A stretch of 64,000 nucleotides of DNA from Streptomyces sp. NBC_00341 (GTDB lineage Bacteria; Actinomycetota; Actinomycetes; Streptomycetales; Streptomycetaceae), in NCBI RefSeq assembly GCF_041435055.1, contig NZ_CP108002.1:5332001-5396000 (forward strand). The letters run 5' to 3'. Under the pieces are notes generated by a model. The model saw only the letters and a program-made list of their open reading frames with translations. It was not told where the DNA came from and did not search any database. The stretch's first letter is position 1; every line of letters begins with the position of its first letter. Below, one piece after another: positions 33,293 through 41,894 of this stretch. The position numbers and the translations under genes are program-made.

Positions 33293-34315
33293 TCAGTCGA
33301 CCGGCCCCGCCAGCCAGTCGTCCACGCCCGCCAGCAGCTCGGCCCGCACAGACTCCGGCGCCGCGGAACCCCGTACCGACTGACGCGCCAGCTCCGCCAG
33401 CTCCTCGTCGGTGAACGCGTGATGGCGGCGTACGAGGTCGTACTGCGCGGCCAGCCGGGAGCCGAAGAGCAGCGGGTCGTCCGCGCCGAGCGCCATCGGC
33501 ACCCCGGCCTCGAACAGGGTGCGCAGGGGTACGTCGGAGGGCTTCTCGTAGACGCCGAGCGCCACGTTCGAGGCCGGGCACACCTCGCAGGTCACCCCGC
33601 GCTCCGCCAGCCTGCGCAGCAGCCGCGGGTCCTCCGCGGCCCGCACCCCGTGCCCGACCCGGGACGCGTCCAGATCGTCCAGGCAGTCGCGGACGCTGGA
33701 GGGGCCCGACAGCTCACCGCCGTGCGGGGCCGCCAGCAGGCCGCCCTCCCTGGCGATCGCGAAGGCCCGGTCGAAGTCGCGGGCCATGCCGCGCCGCTCG
33801 TCGTTGGAGAGCCCGAACCCGACGACGCCCCGGTCGGCGTAGCGCACCGCGAGCCGGGCCAGGGTCCTGGCGTCCAGCGGATGCTTCATCCGGTTCGCCG
33901 CGATGACCACCCGGATCGGCAGCCCGGTCTCCCGCGACGCGCTGTCCACCGCGTCCAGGATGATCTCGATCGCCGGAATGAGCCCGCCGAGCAGCGGCGC
34001 GTACGAGGTGGGGTCGACCTGGATCTCCAGCCAGCCGGAGCCGTCCGCCACGTCCTCCTGGGCGGCCTCGCGCACCAGCCGCTGGATGTCCTCGGGTGAG
34101 CGCAGACAGGACCTGGCGGCGTCGTAGAGCCGCTGGAAACGGAACCAGCCGCGCTCGTCCGTCGCGCGCAGCCGGGGAGGCTCACCGCTGGTCAGCGCCT
34201 CGGGCAGCCGTACGCCGTACTTGTCGGCGAGTTCGAGCAGCGTCGTGGGCCGCATCGACCCGGTGAAATGCAGGTGCAGGTGGGCCTTGGGCAACAGCCG
34301 TACATCACGATCCAT
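33293..34315 (-). CDS. Adenosine deaminase
   Basis: 340 residues. Deaminates adenosine to inosine in purine salvage. Metal site HLHLHFTGSM near the start (HxH), APHGGELSG (third His and catalytic Glu), RVGHGVRA (His), and GADDPLLFGS (Asp pair). All ligands and catalytic residues are present. An aminodeoxyfutalosine deaminase is a possible alternative because that branch also looks like this and Streptomyces use the futalosine route, but I cannot decide without alignment. ATG at 34315 follows AGAAGGTG. Confidence 0.88.
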   Translation of the reverse strand: MDRDVRLLPKAHLHLHFTGSMRPTTLLELADKYGVRLPEALTSGEPPRLRATDERGWFRFQRLYDAARSCLRSPEDIQRLVREAAQEDVADGSGWLEIQVDPTSYAPLLGGLIPAIEIILDAVDSASRETGLPIRVVIAANRMKHPLDARTLARLAVRYADRGVVGFGLSNDERRGMARDFDRAFAIAREGGLLAAPHGGELSGPSSVRDCLDDLDASRVGHGVRAAEDPRLLRRLAERGVTCEVCPASNVALGVYEKPSDVPLRTLFEAGVPMALGADDPLLFGSRLAAQYDLVRRHHAFTDEELAELARQSVRGSAAPESVRAELLAGVDDWLAGPVD

Positions 34316-34507
34316 GCGGGAACACCTTCTGTAGCTGTTACGCTCCGCTCTGTGCCGAAGGGCGTCGGGCAGGGCTTGTCCGTCATGCGGCCCATCGTCG
34401 GCCAAATGAGAAGCCCCCTGACAGCAGGGGGAGGAGTCACTCCAAGATCCTGCCGCAAGGATCTCGGCCCAGGCAGCCGGATTCATCGAACGAGCGCCTG
34501 CCTGAAC
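34316..34507. other. Upstream region of the adenosine deaminase gene
   Basis: About 190 bases with no gene. It must contain the deaminase promoter; I see no clear consensus. Confidence 0.5.
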
Positions 34508-34548
34508 GCATAAGCGGGTCCCCGGCCGAGCCGGGGACCCGCTTATGC
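34508..34548 (-). terminator. Perfect 19-bp hairpin terminator of the aminotransferase gene
   Basis: Arms GCATAAGCGGGTCCCCGGC and the exact complement with a CGA loop, 14 bases past the stop of the minus-strand aminotransferase. Confidence 0.9.
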
Positions 34549-34561
34549 GCAGCATGGAGCG

Positions 34562-35788
34562 TCAGGCCTTGGCCTCGCCCAGCAGCTTCTGGAGCCGCGA
34601 CACGCCCTCGACGAGGTCCTCGTCGCCCAGCGCGTAGGAGAGACGCAGGTAGCCCGGCGTGCCGAAGGCCTCGCCCGGTACGACCGCGACCTCCGCCTCG
34701 TCCAGGATCAGCGCCGCCAGCTCCACCGAGGTGGCCGGGCGCTTGCCGCGGATCTCCTTGCCGAGCAGCTCCTTCACCGACGGGTACGCGTAGAACGCGC
34801 CCTCGGGCTCCGGGCACAGCACGCCGTCGATCTCGTTGAGCATCCGCACGATGGTGTGCCGGCGCCGGTCGAAGGCGGTGCGCATCTCCGCGACCGCGTC
34901 CAGGTTCCCCGAGACGGCGGCCAGCGCGGCGATCTGGGCCACGTTGGAGACGTTGGACGTGGCGTGCGACTGCAGGTTGGTCGCGGCCTTCACGACGTCC
35001 TTGGGGCCGACGATCCAGCCCACGCGCCAGCCGGTCATCGCGTACGTCTTGGCGACGCCGTTGACCACGATGCACTTGTCGCGCAGCTCGGGCACGATCG
35101 CCGGCAGCGAGGTGAACGTCGCGTCGCCGTAGACCAGGTGCTCGTAGATCTCGTCGGTCAGCACCCACAGGCCGTGCTCGACGGCCCAGCGGCCGATCGC
35201 CTCGGCGTCGGCCTCGCTGTAGACCGCGCCGGTCGGGTTCGACGGGGAGACGAACAGGACGACCTTCGTACGCTCGGTACGGGCCGCCTCCAGCTGCTCC
35301 ACGGAGACCCGGTAACCGGTGGTCTCGTCGGCGACGACCTCCACCGGGACACCGCCCGCGAGGCGGATCGACTCGGGGTAGGTGGTCCAGTAGGGAGCCG
35401 GGACGATGACCTCGTCGCCCGGGTCGAGGATCGCGGCGAAGGCCTGGTAGATGGCCTGCTTGCCGCCGTTGGTGACCAGGATCTGGGAGGCGTCGACCTC
35501 GTAGCCGGAGTCGCGCAGCGTCTTCTCCGCGATGGCGGCCTTGAGCTCGGGGAGCCCGCCGGCCGGGGTGTAGCGGTGGTACTTCGGGTTGCGGCAGGCC
35601 TCGACCGCGGCGTCGACGATGTAGCCGGGGGTCGGGAAGTCGGGCTCACCGGCACCGAAGCCGATCACCGGACGGCCGGCGGCCTTGAGGGCCTTGGCCT
35701 TGGCGTCGACGGCGAGGGTGGCGGACTCGGAGATTGCACCGACGCGGGCGGAGACCCGGCGCTCGGAGGGAGGAGTAGCAGCGCTCAT
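34562..35788 (-). CDS. aspC: Class I pyridoxal-phosphate aminotransferase (aspartate type)
   Basis: 408 residues. Fold type I aminotransferase of the Igamma branch. It has [13 protein letters not shown] near the start, [16 protein letters not shown], the phosphate/ring region [11 protein letters not shown] and [14 protein letters not shown], the Schiff-base Lys in [16 protein letters not shown], and the substrate carboxylate Arg in YLRLSYAL. It should exchange amino groups between aspartate and 2-oxoglutarate. Start at 35788 was chosen as the family start; the open frame extends 98 codons further upstream without homology. Confidence 0.92.
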   Translation of the reverse strand: MSAATPPSERRVSARVGAISESATLAVDAKAKALKAAGRPVIGFGAGEPDFPTPGYIVDAAVEACRNPKYHRYTPAGGLPELKAAIAEKTLRDSGYEVDASQILVTNGGKQAIYQAFAAILDPGDEVIVPAPYWTTYPESIRLAGGVPVEVVADETTGYRVSVEQLEAARTERTKVVLFVSPSNPTGAVYSEADAEAIGRWAVEHGLWVLTDEIYEHLVYGDATFTSLPAIVPELRDKCIVVNGVAKTYAMTGWRVGWIVGPKDVVKAATNLQSHATSNVSNVAQIAALAAVSGNLDAVAEMRTAFDRRRHTIVRMLNEIDGVLCPEPEGAFYAYPSVKELLGKEIRGKRPATSVELAALILDEAEVAVVPGEAFGTPGYLRLSYALGDEDLVEGVSRLQKLLGEAKA

Positions 35789-36024
35789 GCCCCCCATGCT
35801 CCCAGACGGTATTCCTTGTCGGCACAGGGGTTTCAGTGACCGGACACCACGTGGACAGCATGCGGACAGGGAAGCGGACAGCATCGGACAGGAGCGGTCG
35901 GAAGCTTTCTGTTCGACGCCAGGCCGCTGAGCACGTACACTCACCTGTCGTTGGCCTTCACCAGCCGCACCGTTCCTGCACCCGGGGCATCCCGGAGCAT
36001 GCGGTAGGTTGGTGGAAACCACAA

Positions 36025-36097
36025 AGGGTCGTAGCTCAATTGGTAGAGCACTGGTCTCCAAAACCAGCGGTTGGGGGTTCAAGTCCCTCCGGCCCTG
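36025..36097 (+). tRNA. tRNA-Trp (CCA)
   Basis: 73 bases. Acceptor AGGGTCG/CGGCCCT with one G-U pair, D-arm GCTC/GAGC, anticodon loop CTCCAAA in CTGGT/ACCAG, T-loop TTCAAGT, discriminator G. It lies immediately before secE, as in most actinobacteria. Confidence 0.95.
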
Positions 36098-36203
36098 CTA
36101 CACACTCCTTCGCCAGGATGTGTGCGCATGTACGTACTTCAATGCATCGCCGTGCGGCTCCACCGGGCGCGGCACGGCCATGACCCGGAATCAGGTGAGA
36201 AGC

Positions 36204-36491
36204 GTGACGGACGCCGTGGGCTCCATCGACATGCCTGATGCCGAGGATGAAGTCCCCGAGTCGAAGAAGAAGACCCGGAAGGGCGGAAAGCGCGGCAAGA
36301 AGGGCCCTCTGGGCCGTCTCGCGCTCTTCTACCGCCAGATCGTCGCCGAGCTCCGCAAGGTTGTCTGGCCGACTCGCAACCAGCTGACGACATACACCTC
36401 CGTGGTGATTGTGTTCGTCGTCGTCATGATCGGTCTCGTTACCGTGATTGACTTCGGTTTCCAGCGGGTCATCAAGTACGTCTTCGGCTGA
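36204..36491 (+). CDS. secE: Preprotein translocase subunit SecE
   Basis: 95 residues. A charged N-terminal half ([14 protein letters not shown]) is followed by the conserved amphipathic helix [19 protein letters not shown] and one membrane helix ([17 protein letters not shown]). It clamps SecY in the translocon. A GTG start was chosen ([10 protein letters not shown], as I recall from other Streptomyces), with GTGAGAAGC before it; an ATG at 36180 is possible. Confidence 0.93.
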   Translation: MTDAVGSIDMPDAEDEVPESKKKTRKGGKRGKKGPLGRLALFYRQIVAELRKVVWPTRNQLTTYTSVVIVFVVVMIGLVTVIDFGFQRVIKYVFG

Positions 36492-36564
36492 TCCCGCGGA
36501 GGGCGCCTCATGGGCGCCCCTTTCGCATGTTCCACCCATTTGTATCCAGGAAGAAGCAGCCACC

Positions 36565-37506
36565 GTGTCTGACCCGAACCTGAACGACGCCGTCGAGCCG
36601 ACGGCGGGCGCCTTCGAGTCCGCCGAGGACGAGCTCGACATCGTCGAGGCGGCGGACGCTGTGGAGCCGGACCAGGCTGAAGCTGCCGACGCCGCCGCGG
36701 GCGAGCCCGCCGAGCAGGCCGCAGTGAACCCCGAGCCCGCCGACGAGGCCGCGGCTACCGATGACGCCGAGGTCGAGGCCGAGATCGAGGAAGCCGCGGA
36801 CGAGGCCGCCGAGGCGGACGCGTCCGACGACGAGGCCGAGGAAGCCGCGGACGAGGCCGACGAGGAAGAGGCCGAGCCGGCCGCCCCCGTCGACACCGTC
36901 ACGGCCCTGCGCGAGGAACTGCGCACCCTGCCGGGCGAGTGGTACGTCATCCACACGTACGCCGGGTACGAGAAGCGTGTGAAGGCCAACCTGGAGCAGC
37001 GCGCCGTCTCGCTGAACGTGGAGGAGTTCATCTATCAGGCCGAGGTGCCTGAGGAGGAAATCGTCCAGATCAAGAACGGCGAGCGCAAGAACGTCCGGCA
37101 GAACAAGCTCCCGGGATACGTCCTGGTGCGCATGGACCTGACGAACGAGTCCTGGGGCGTCGTCCGCAACACTCCCGGTGTCACCGGCTTCGTGGGCAAC
37201 GCCTACGACCCGTACCCGCTGACCCTGGACGAGATCGTCAAGATGCTGGCGCCGGAGGCCGAGGAGAAGGCCGCCCGTGAGGCCGCGGAGGCCGAGGGCA
37301 AGCCGGCCCCGTCCCGCAAGGTCGAGGTCCAGGTGCTGGACTTCGAGGTGGGCGACTCCGTCACCGTCACCGACGGCCCGTTCGCGACGCTGCAGGCGAC
37401 GATCAACGAGATCAACGCGGACTCGAAGAAGGTCAAGGGTCTCGTCGAGATCTTCGGCCGCGAGACGCCGGTCGAGCTCAGCTTCGACCAGATCCAGAAG
37501 AACTAG
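36565..37506 (+). CDS. nusG: Transcription elongation/antitermination factor NusG with acidic N-terminal extension
   Basis: 313 residues. The NGN domain starts at about 120 with [20 protein letters not shown], then [10 protein letters not shown] and [12 protein letters not shown]; the KOW domain is [20 protein letters not shown] with [16 protein letters not shown]. The first 110 residues are a strongly acidic Ala/Glu/Asp tract, far longer than in E. coli NusG but usual for Streptomyces. GTG start 17 bases after CAGGAAG. Confidence 0.94.
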   Translation: MSDPNLNDAVEPTAGAFESAEDELDIVEAADAVEPDQAEAADAAAGEPAEQAAVNPEPADEAAATDDAEVEAEIEEAADEAAEADASDDEAEEAADEADEEEAEPAAPVDTVTALREELRTLPGEWYVIHTYAGYEKRVKANLEQRAVSLNVEEFIYQAEVPEEEIVQIKNGERKNVRQNKLPGYVLVRMDLTNESWGVVRNTPGVTGFVGNAYDPYPLTLDEIVKMLAPEAEEKAAREAAEAEGKPAPSRKVEVQVLDFEVGDSVTVTDGPFATLQATINEINADSKKVKGLVEIFGRETPVELSFDQIQKN

Positions 37507-37549
37507 CACCACCCGAGCAGGCGACTGCCAGCTTCTGGACACATGCCTA

Positions 37550-37599
37550 CCAAGCAGGTCAGACCGGCTGTCAAAGCCTGTCTGACCTGCTTGGTTTTT
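37550..37599 (+). terminator. Rho-independent terminator between nusG and rplK
   Basis: Perfect 15-base stem (CCAAGCAGGTCAGAC and complement), 15-base loop, followed by TTTTT. It is the most classical terminator in the window and separates secE-nusG from rplKA. Confidence 0.93.
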
Positions 37600-37694
37600 G
37601 GTCGCGCAGCTATACCCGTTATCGTTGTGCGGTATGCCTGCATCCGGATGACCGGATGACGGCGAAAACTCTCACTAGGACCCGGAGAGAGCAC

Positions 37695-38129
37695 ATGCCT
37701 CCCAAGAAGAAGAAGGTCACGGGGCTTATCAAGCTCCAGATCAACGCCGGTGCGGCCAACCCGGCCCCGCCGGTCGGCCCCGCACTGGGTCAGCACGGCG
37801 TCAACATCATGGAGTTCTGCAAGGCCTACAACGCCGCGACCGAGTCGCAGCGTGGCATGGTCGTGCCGGTGGAGATCACGGTCTACGACGACCGCTCCTT
37901 CACCTTCATCACCAAGACTCCGCCGGCCGCCAAGCTGATCCTCAAGGCCGCGGGTGTGGACAAGGGCTCCGGCGAGCCGCACAAGACCAAGGTTGCCAAG
38001 CTGACGGCCGCCCAGGTCCGCGAGATCGCCACGACGAAGCTCCCCGACCTGAACGCCAATGACCTCGACGCCGCGTCGAAGATCATCGCCGGCACCGCCC
38101 GTTCCATGGGCATCACGGTCGAAGGCTGA
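37695..38129 (+). CDS. rplK: 50S ribosomal protein L11
   Basis: 144 residues, full length. Begins [20 protein letters not shown] with [20 protein letters not shown], the 23S GTPase-centre and RelA-control domain. The Pro-rich N-terminal loop is the thiostrepton-interaction region and looks wild type. ATG follows GGAGAGAGC. With rplA it forms the rplKA unit. Confidence 0.95.
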
Positions 38130-38208
38130 TTCAGCCCCACCCCCTCAGTGGTAGGACCAAGCGCTGGTCCGCACCACGACTCCACACTCTGAAACCACAG
38201 GAGTAGAA

Positions 38209-38931
38209 GTGAAGCGCAGCAAGAACCTCCGCGCTGCGGACGCCAAGATCGACCGGGCGCGTAACTACGCCCCGCTCGAGGCCGTTCGTATCGCCAAGGA
38301 CACCGCCTCCACGAAGTTCGACAGCACCGTCGAGGTCGCGTTTGCCCTGGGTGTTGACCCTCGCAAGGCCGACCAGATGGTCCGTGGCACCGTGAACCTC
38401 CCGCACGGCACCGGCAAGACCGCCCGGGTCCTGGTCTTCGCGACCGGTGACCGTGCTGCGGCCGCGGAAGCCGCGGGCGCCGACATCGTCGGCGCCGACG
38501 AGCTCATCGACGAGGTGGCGAAGGGCCGTCTGGACTTCGACGCCGTCGTCGCGACCCCGGACCTCATGGGCAAGGTCGGCCGCCTCGGCCGCGTGCTCGG
38601 TCCGCGTGGTCTGATGCCGAACCCGAAGACCGGCACCGTCACCCCCGATGTCGTGAAGGCTGTCAACGACATCAAGGGCGGCAAGATCGAGTTCCGCGTC
38701 GACAAGCACTCGAACCTGCACTTCATCATCGGCAAGTCCTCGTTCGACGAGACCAAGCTGGTGGAGAACTACGCAGCGGCGCTGGACGAGATCCTCCGTC
38801 TGAAGCCGTCCGCCGCCAAGGGCCGCTACATCAAGAAGGCCACCCTGGCCACCACGATGGGCCCCGGCATCCCGCTGGACTCCAACCGCACCCGTAACCT
38901 CCTCGTCGAGGAGGACCCGGCCTCCGTCTGA
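38209..38931 (+). CDS. rplA: 50S ribosomal protein L1
   Basis: 240 residues with the L1 signature [19 protein letters not shown] and [19 protein letters not shown]1 forms the mobile stalk and in many bacteria represses translation of its own rplKA message. The 79-base rplK-rplA gap is a possible binding place. GTG start after ACAGGAGTAG. Confidence 0.95.
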   Translation: MKRSKNLRAADAKIDRARNYAPLEAVRIAKDTASTKFDSTVEVAFALGVDPRKADQMVRGTVNLPHGTGKTARVLVFATGDRAAAAEAAGADIVGADELIDEVAKGRLDFDAVVATPDLMGKVGRLGRVLGPRGLMPNPKTGTVTPDVVKAVNDIKGGKIEFRVDKHSNLHFIIGKSSFDETKLVENYAAALDEILRLKPSAAKGRYIKKATLATTMGPGIPLDSNRTRNLLVEEDPASV

Positions 38932-38972
38932 GCCTGAAGCGCTCGTACGACCGCCGTGTCACGTGTGACATT

Positions 38973-39009
38973 GACGGGCCCCGCAACCTTTCGAGGTGCG
39001 GGGCCCGTC
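38973..39009 (+). terminator. Terminator after rplA
   Basis: Perfect 13-base inverted repeat GACGGGCCCCGCA/TGCGGGGCCCGTC with an 11-base loop, 41 bases after the stop. Confidence 0.85.
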
Positions 39010-39090
39010 CTCGTATATACGTACTGAAGGCTGTCGGTGCCGTGCGTTAGCGTGAGGTGACCGAGAGCCGACAAAGGGGTGGGAGCGGAT

Positions 39091-39987
39091 ATGAGGACGA
39101 GTACCGTACGACGCGTGGGTCTGTCTGTGGCGGTGGCGGCGGCGCTGACGTCGGTCGCGGCCTGCGGCGGATCGGACAAGGGCGGGAGCGACGGCGCCGC
39201 GGTGTCGAAGGCCCAGCCGATCGCCGCGCTGCTCGCGGTCCAGAAGAAGACCGGCGGGGCGAACTCGGCCAAGGTCGAGGGCACCACCTCGATGGGCAGC
39301 ACGATGTCCATGAAGCAGACCGGATCCCTCGACTGGTCCGACGGCATCAGCGGCGTCATGGAGATCAAGTACACCGGCGGCTCCATGGCGGACGCCATGA
39401 AGCAGATCGGTGGCGGCGGCACGATGCAGGCGCGCTACTTCAAGGACGGCTACGCGGCCAACATGGGCGACGCCTTCGCCCAGCAGACCGGCGGCAAGCA
39501 CTGGATCAACTACAGCTACGACGACCTCGCGGAGCTCTCCGGGGCCTCGGGCGAGGTGATGAAGGACCAGATGCAGAACACCACCCCCGACCAGGGGGTG
39601 AAGGCGCTGCTGGCCTCGGGCGACGTGAAGAAGGTCGGCCAGGAGGATGTCCGCGGCGTGACCGCCACGCACTACTCCGGCACGGTCGACGTCGCCGAGC
39701 TGACCACCAAGAACTCCGAGCTGGACGCCGACCAGCTCGCCGCGTTCAAGAAGCAGCTGAGCGACGCCGGGGTCTCCACGGAGAAGGTCGACATCTGGGT
39801 CGACAAGGACGACCTGCTGGTGAAGAAGACCGAGCGCGGCCAGATGAAGACGGGCGAGCTGAACTCCACGGTGTTCTACAGCGACTACGGCACCAAGGTG
39901 TCGGTCGAGCGGCCGCCGGCCTCCGACAGTGTCGACTTCAAGGAGCTCCTGAAGCAGCAGCAGGGCGCGTCCGGCAGCGCGTCCTAA
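39091..39987 (+). CDS. Secreted lipoprotein of LppX/LprG-like type
   Basis: 298 residues. A lipoprotein signal peptide ([19 protein letters not shown]) ends in the lipobox VAAC followed by GGSDKGG, so the Cys should be lipid-modified and the protein anchored outside the membrane. The mature chain has regularly spaced beta-rich segments such as [20 protein letters not shown] and [16 protein letters not shown], similar in layout to mycobacterial LppX/LprAFG lipid carriers. Its place inside the ribosomal cluster is conserved in Streptomyces as I recall. Not essential to translation. Confidence 0.85.
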   Translation: MRTSTVRRVGLSVAVAAALTSVAACGGSDKGGSDGAAVSKAQPIAALLAVQKKTGGANSAKVEGTTSMGSTMSMKQTGSLDWSDGISGVMEIKYTGGSMADAMKQIGGGGTMQARYFKDGYAANMGDAFAQQTGGKHWINYSYDDLAELSGASGEVMKDQMQNTTPDQGVKALLASGDVKKVGQEDVRGVTATHYSGTVDVAELTTKNSELDADQLAAFKKQLSDAGVSTEKVDIWVDKDDLLVKKTERGQMKTGELNSTVFYSDYGTKVSVERPPASDSVDFKELLKQQQGASGSAS

Positions 39988-40017
39988 ACCTCCCGGACCA
40001 CCCGATCCGGGACGGAT

Positions 40018-40047
40018 TTGCTCGGCGCGGCTCCGGTCGCGTACTCT
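40018..40047 (+). promoter_or_regulatory. Probable promoter of rplJL
   Basis: TTGCTC, 18-base spacer, TACTCT, followed a few bases later by the L10 leader. Confidence 0.55.
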
Positions 40048-40059
40048 TCTGCAGAAGCC

Positions 40060-40209
40060 AAAGACCGCTGGTCGTTGCTGCTTTCCCGTAAGGGGGACAG
40101 CAACCGAAGGATCCGTTGAGCACGGACGACCTGCGCAGGTGACTGTGGAAAGCTCCCGGACTTCGTGCGGTCGAGCTACGCCCTGGCACCTGTGCCGGGG
40201 CGTTTCGTC
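40060..40209 (+). promoter_or_regulatory. Ribosomal protein L10 leader with attenuator
   Basis: The leader has the actinobacterial L10-leader pattern: AAAGACCGCTGGTCGTTGC, a stem with GTTGCTG/CAGCAAC, CGAAGGATCCG, and GACCTGCGCAGGT. L10-L12 binding here is known to control rplJL expression. Downstream, 40179-40202 forms a hairpin (CGCCCTGGCAC/GTGCCGGGGCG) followed by TTTCGTCTTTTC, fitting a terminator whose formation could depend on L10 binding. Confidence 0.85.
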
Positions 40210-40261
40210 TTTTCCGGCCCCTTCTGAGCGGTCCTCATCACCCGGAAGGAGGCCGACGCTC

Positions 40262-40819
40262 ATGGCAAGGCCCGACAAGGCTGCCGCGGTAGCCGAGCTC
40301 GCGGACCAGTTCCGCAGCTCGAACGCCGCCGTGCTGACCGAGTACCGGGGTCTCACCGTGGCACAGCTCAAGCAGCTGCGCCGTTCGCTCGGTGAGAACG
40401 CCCAGTACGCCGTGGTGAAGAACACGCTGACCAAGATTGCGGCCAACGAGGCCGGGATCGACACGCTCGACGACCTGTTCGCAGGTCCGACGGCGGTTGC
40501 CTTCGTCACCGGTGACCCGGTGGAGTCGGCGAAGGGTCTTCGTGACTTCGCCAAGGACAACCCCAACCTCGTCATCAAGGGCGGTGTCCTTGATGGCAAG
40601 GCACTGTCCGCCGACGACTTCAAGAAGCTCGCGGACCTCGAGTCCCGCGAGGTTCTGCTCGCCAAGCTGGCCGGTGCCATGAAGGGCAAGCAGACTCAGG
40701 CTGCGCAGCTCTTCCAGGCTCTGCCGTCGAAGTTCGTCCGCACTGCGGAAGCGCTTCGCGCCAAGAAGGAAGAGCAGGACGGTGCCGGTACGCCGGCTCC
40801 CGTCGAGGCCGCGGAGTAA
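40262..40819 (+). CDS. rplJ: 50S ribosomal protein L10
   Basis: 185 residues. Stalk base that anchors L12 dimers. Begins [20 protein letters not shown] and has [20 protein letters not shown] and [16 protein letters not shown]. The C-terminal helix for L12 binding ends in an Ala/Pro-rich tail. ATG follows GGAAGGAGG. Expression is controlled by the leader just before it. Confidence 0.95.
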   Translation: MARPDKAAAVAELADQFRSSNAAVLTEYRGLTVAQLKQLRRSLGENAQYAVVKNTLTKIAANEAGIDTLDDLFAGPTAVAFVTGDPVESAKGLRDFAKDNPNLVIKGGVLDGKALSADDFKKLADLESREVLLAKLAGAMKGKQTQAAQLFQALPSKFVRTAEALRAKKEEQDGAGTPAPVEAAE

Positions 40820-40903
40820 TTCCGCTCAGCGGTCCGGCGGGCGCCACGTACGCCCGCCGACATATACATCCGGCACCTGCCGAATAGTGGAAGGACGCCT
40901 GTC

Positions 40904-41287
40904 ATGGCGAAGCTGTCCCAGGACGACCTGCTCGCGCAGTTCGAAGACATGACCCTCATCGAGCTCTCCGGCTTCGTGAAGGCCTTCGAGGAGAAGTTCG
41001 ACGTCACCGCCGCCGCGGCCGTCGCCGTTGCCGGTCCCGCCGCCGGTGGCCCCGCCGCCGAGGCCGAGGCCGAGCAGGACGAGTTCGACGTCATCCTCAC
41101 GGGTGCCGGCGAGAAGAAGATCCAGGTCATCAAGGTCGTGCGTGAGCTGACCTCGCTGGGCCTCAAGGAGGCCAAGGACCTCGTGGACGGCGCCCCGAAG
41201 CCCGTCCTGGAGAAGGTCGCCAAGGAGGCCGCCGAGAAGGCTGCCGAGTCCCTCAAGGGCGCCGGCGCCTCCGTCGAGGTCAAGTGA
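40904..41287 (+). CDS. rplL: 50S ribosomal protein L7/L12
   Basis: 127 residues. N-terminal dimerisation helices [20 protein letters not shown], an Ala/Gly-rich hinge at residues 35-60, then the factor-binding domain [20 protein letters not shown] with [17 protein letters not shown]. It recruits EF-G and EF-Tu. ATG follows GGAAGGAC. Confidence 0.96.
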   Translation: MAKLSQDDLLAQFEDMTLIELSGFVKAFEEKFDVTAAAAVAVAGPAAGGPAAEAEAEQDEFDVILTGAGEKKIQVIKVVRELTSLGLKEAKDLVDGAPKPVLEKVAKEAAEKAAESLKGAGASVEVK

Positions 41288-41348
41288 CCCTGCGAGTCTT
41301 CTGACTCGTCTGGACCCCCGTGCCGCGAGGCGCGGACGTCACATCACG

Positions 41349-41380
41349 AAAGGCGATCACCCGTACGGGTGGTCGCCTTT
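41349..41380 (+). terminator. Hairpin between rplL and rpoB
   Basis: 14-base stem AAAGGCGATCACCC/GGGTGGTCGCCTTT with one G-U pair and GTAC loop, ending in TTT, 61 bases after rplL. It probably attenuates read-through so that ribosomal protein is made in excess over RNA polymerase. Confidence 0.8.
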
Positions 41381-41704
41381 CGGCGTACCCGTGGGAGTGC
41401 CTTGCTCTTCCCGCGCTGACGAGTATGGTGATCTTCGCCGTGCGCCTCTCGGAGGGGAGTGCGAACGGCGCGCGGGGGCGGCGTACCCCGGTCCCCGGGG
41501 CTCGTACCGGCTGGGGGGCCTTGACGAACCGCACGAGGCGCGCAATTCTCAAGGCGCGTCGTCATATCGATCCGGATCCGAGGCATGGATCGAGGGCGAA
41601 GAGGGCAGTAAAGAAGAGCGCAGCTCATGCAGGGCTATGCACGGCTAGACATAGGTGTTGAGAACAAGCTGTTGAGAGCAACGTGGGTCTCTGAGAACCC
41701 CGAC
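41381..41704. other. Untranslated region between rplL and rpoB
   Basis: About 320 bases between the hairpin and the rpoB promoter. Open frames exist on both strands but are Arg-rich, overlap one another and show no ribosome-binding sites. I see no gene. Confidence 0.6.
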
Positions 41705-41733
41705 TGGACATCAGTGTGCCTCTTGGCTACACT
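41705..41733 (+). promoter_or_regulatory. Probable principal-sigma promoter of rpoBC
   Basis: TGGACA, 17-base spacer, TACACT, 162 bases upstream of the rpoB start. This is one of the closest matches to the HrdB consensus in the window and would allow rpoBC expression apart from rplJL. Confidence 0.72.
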
Positions 41734-41894
41734 GACCCTTTGCGCTGCCTGTTAGCTGCCTCCTGCCCGTCACCAGGGGCATACCCATCTTGTGCACCGT
41801 GGACTGAGCATCCCTGAAGAGGGACATCTATCCATGTGTCCAGTTTGGGACCGGTACGCGCGTAGTGAGTCCGAGCCCTCGGAAGGACCCCCTC

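Noticed and set aside
41320..41661. Open frames in the rplL-rpoB interval
   Set aside because: They overlap a terminator-like hairpin, are Arg/Ala-rich, have no ribosome-binding site, and the region is the known leader of rpoB.
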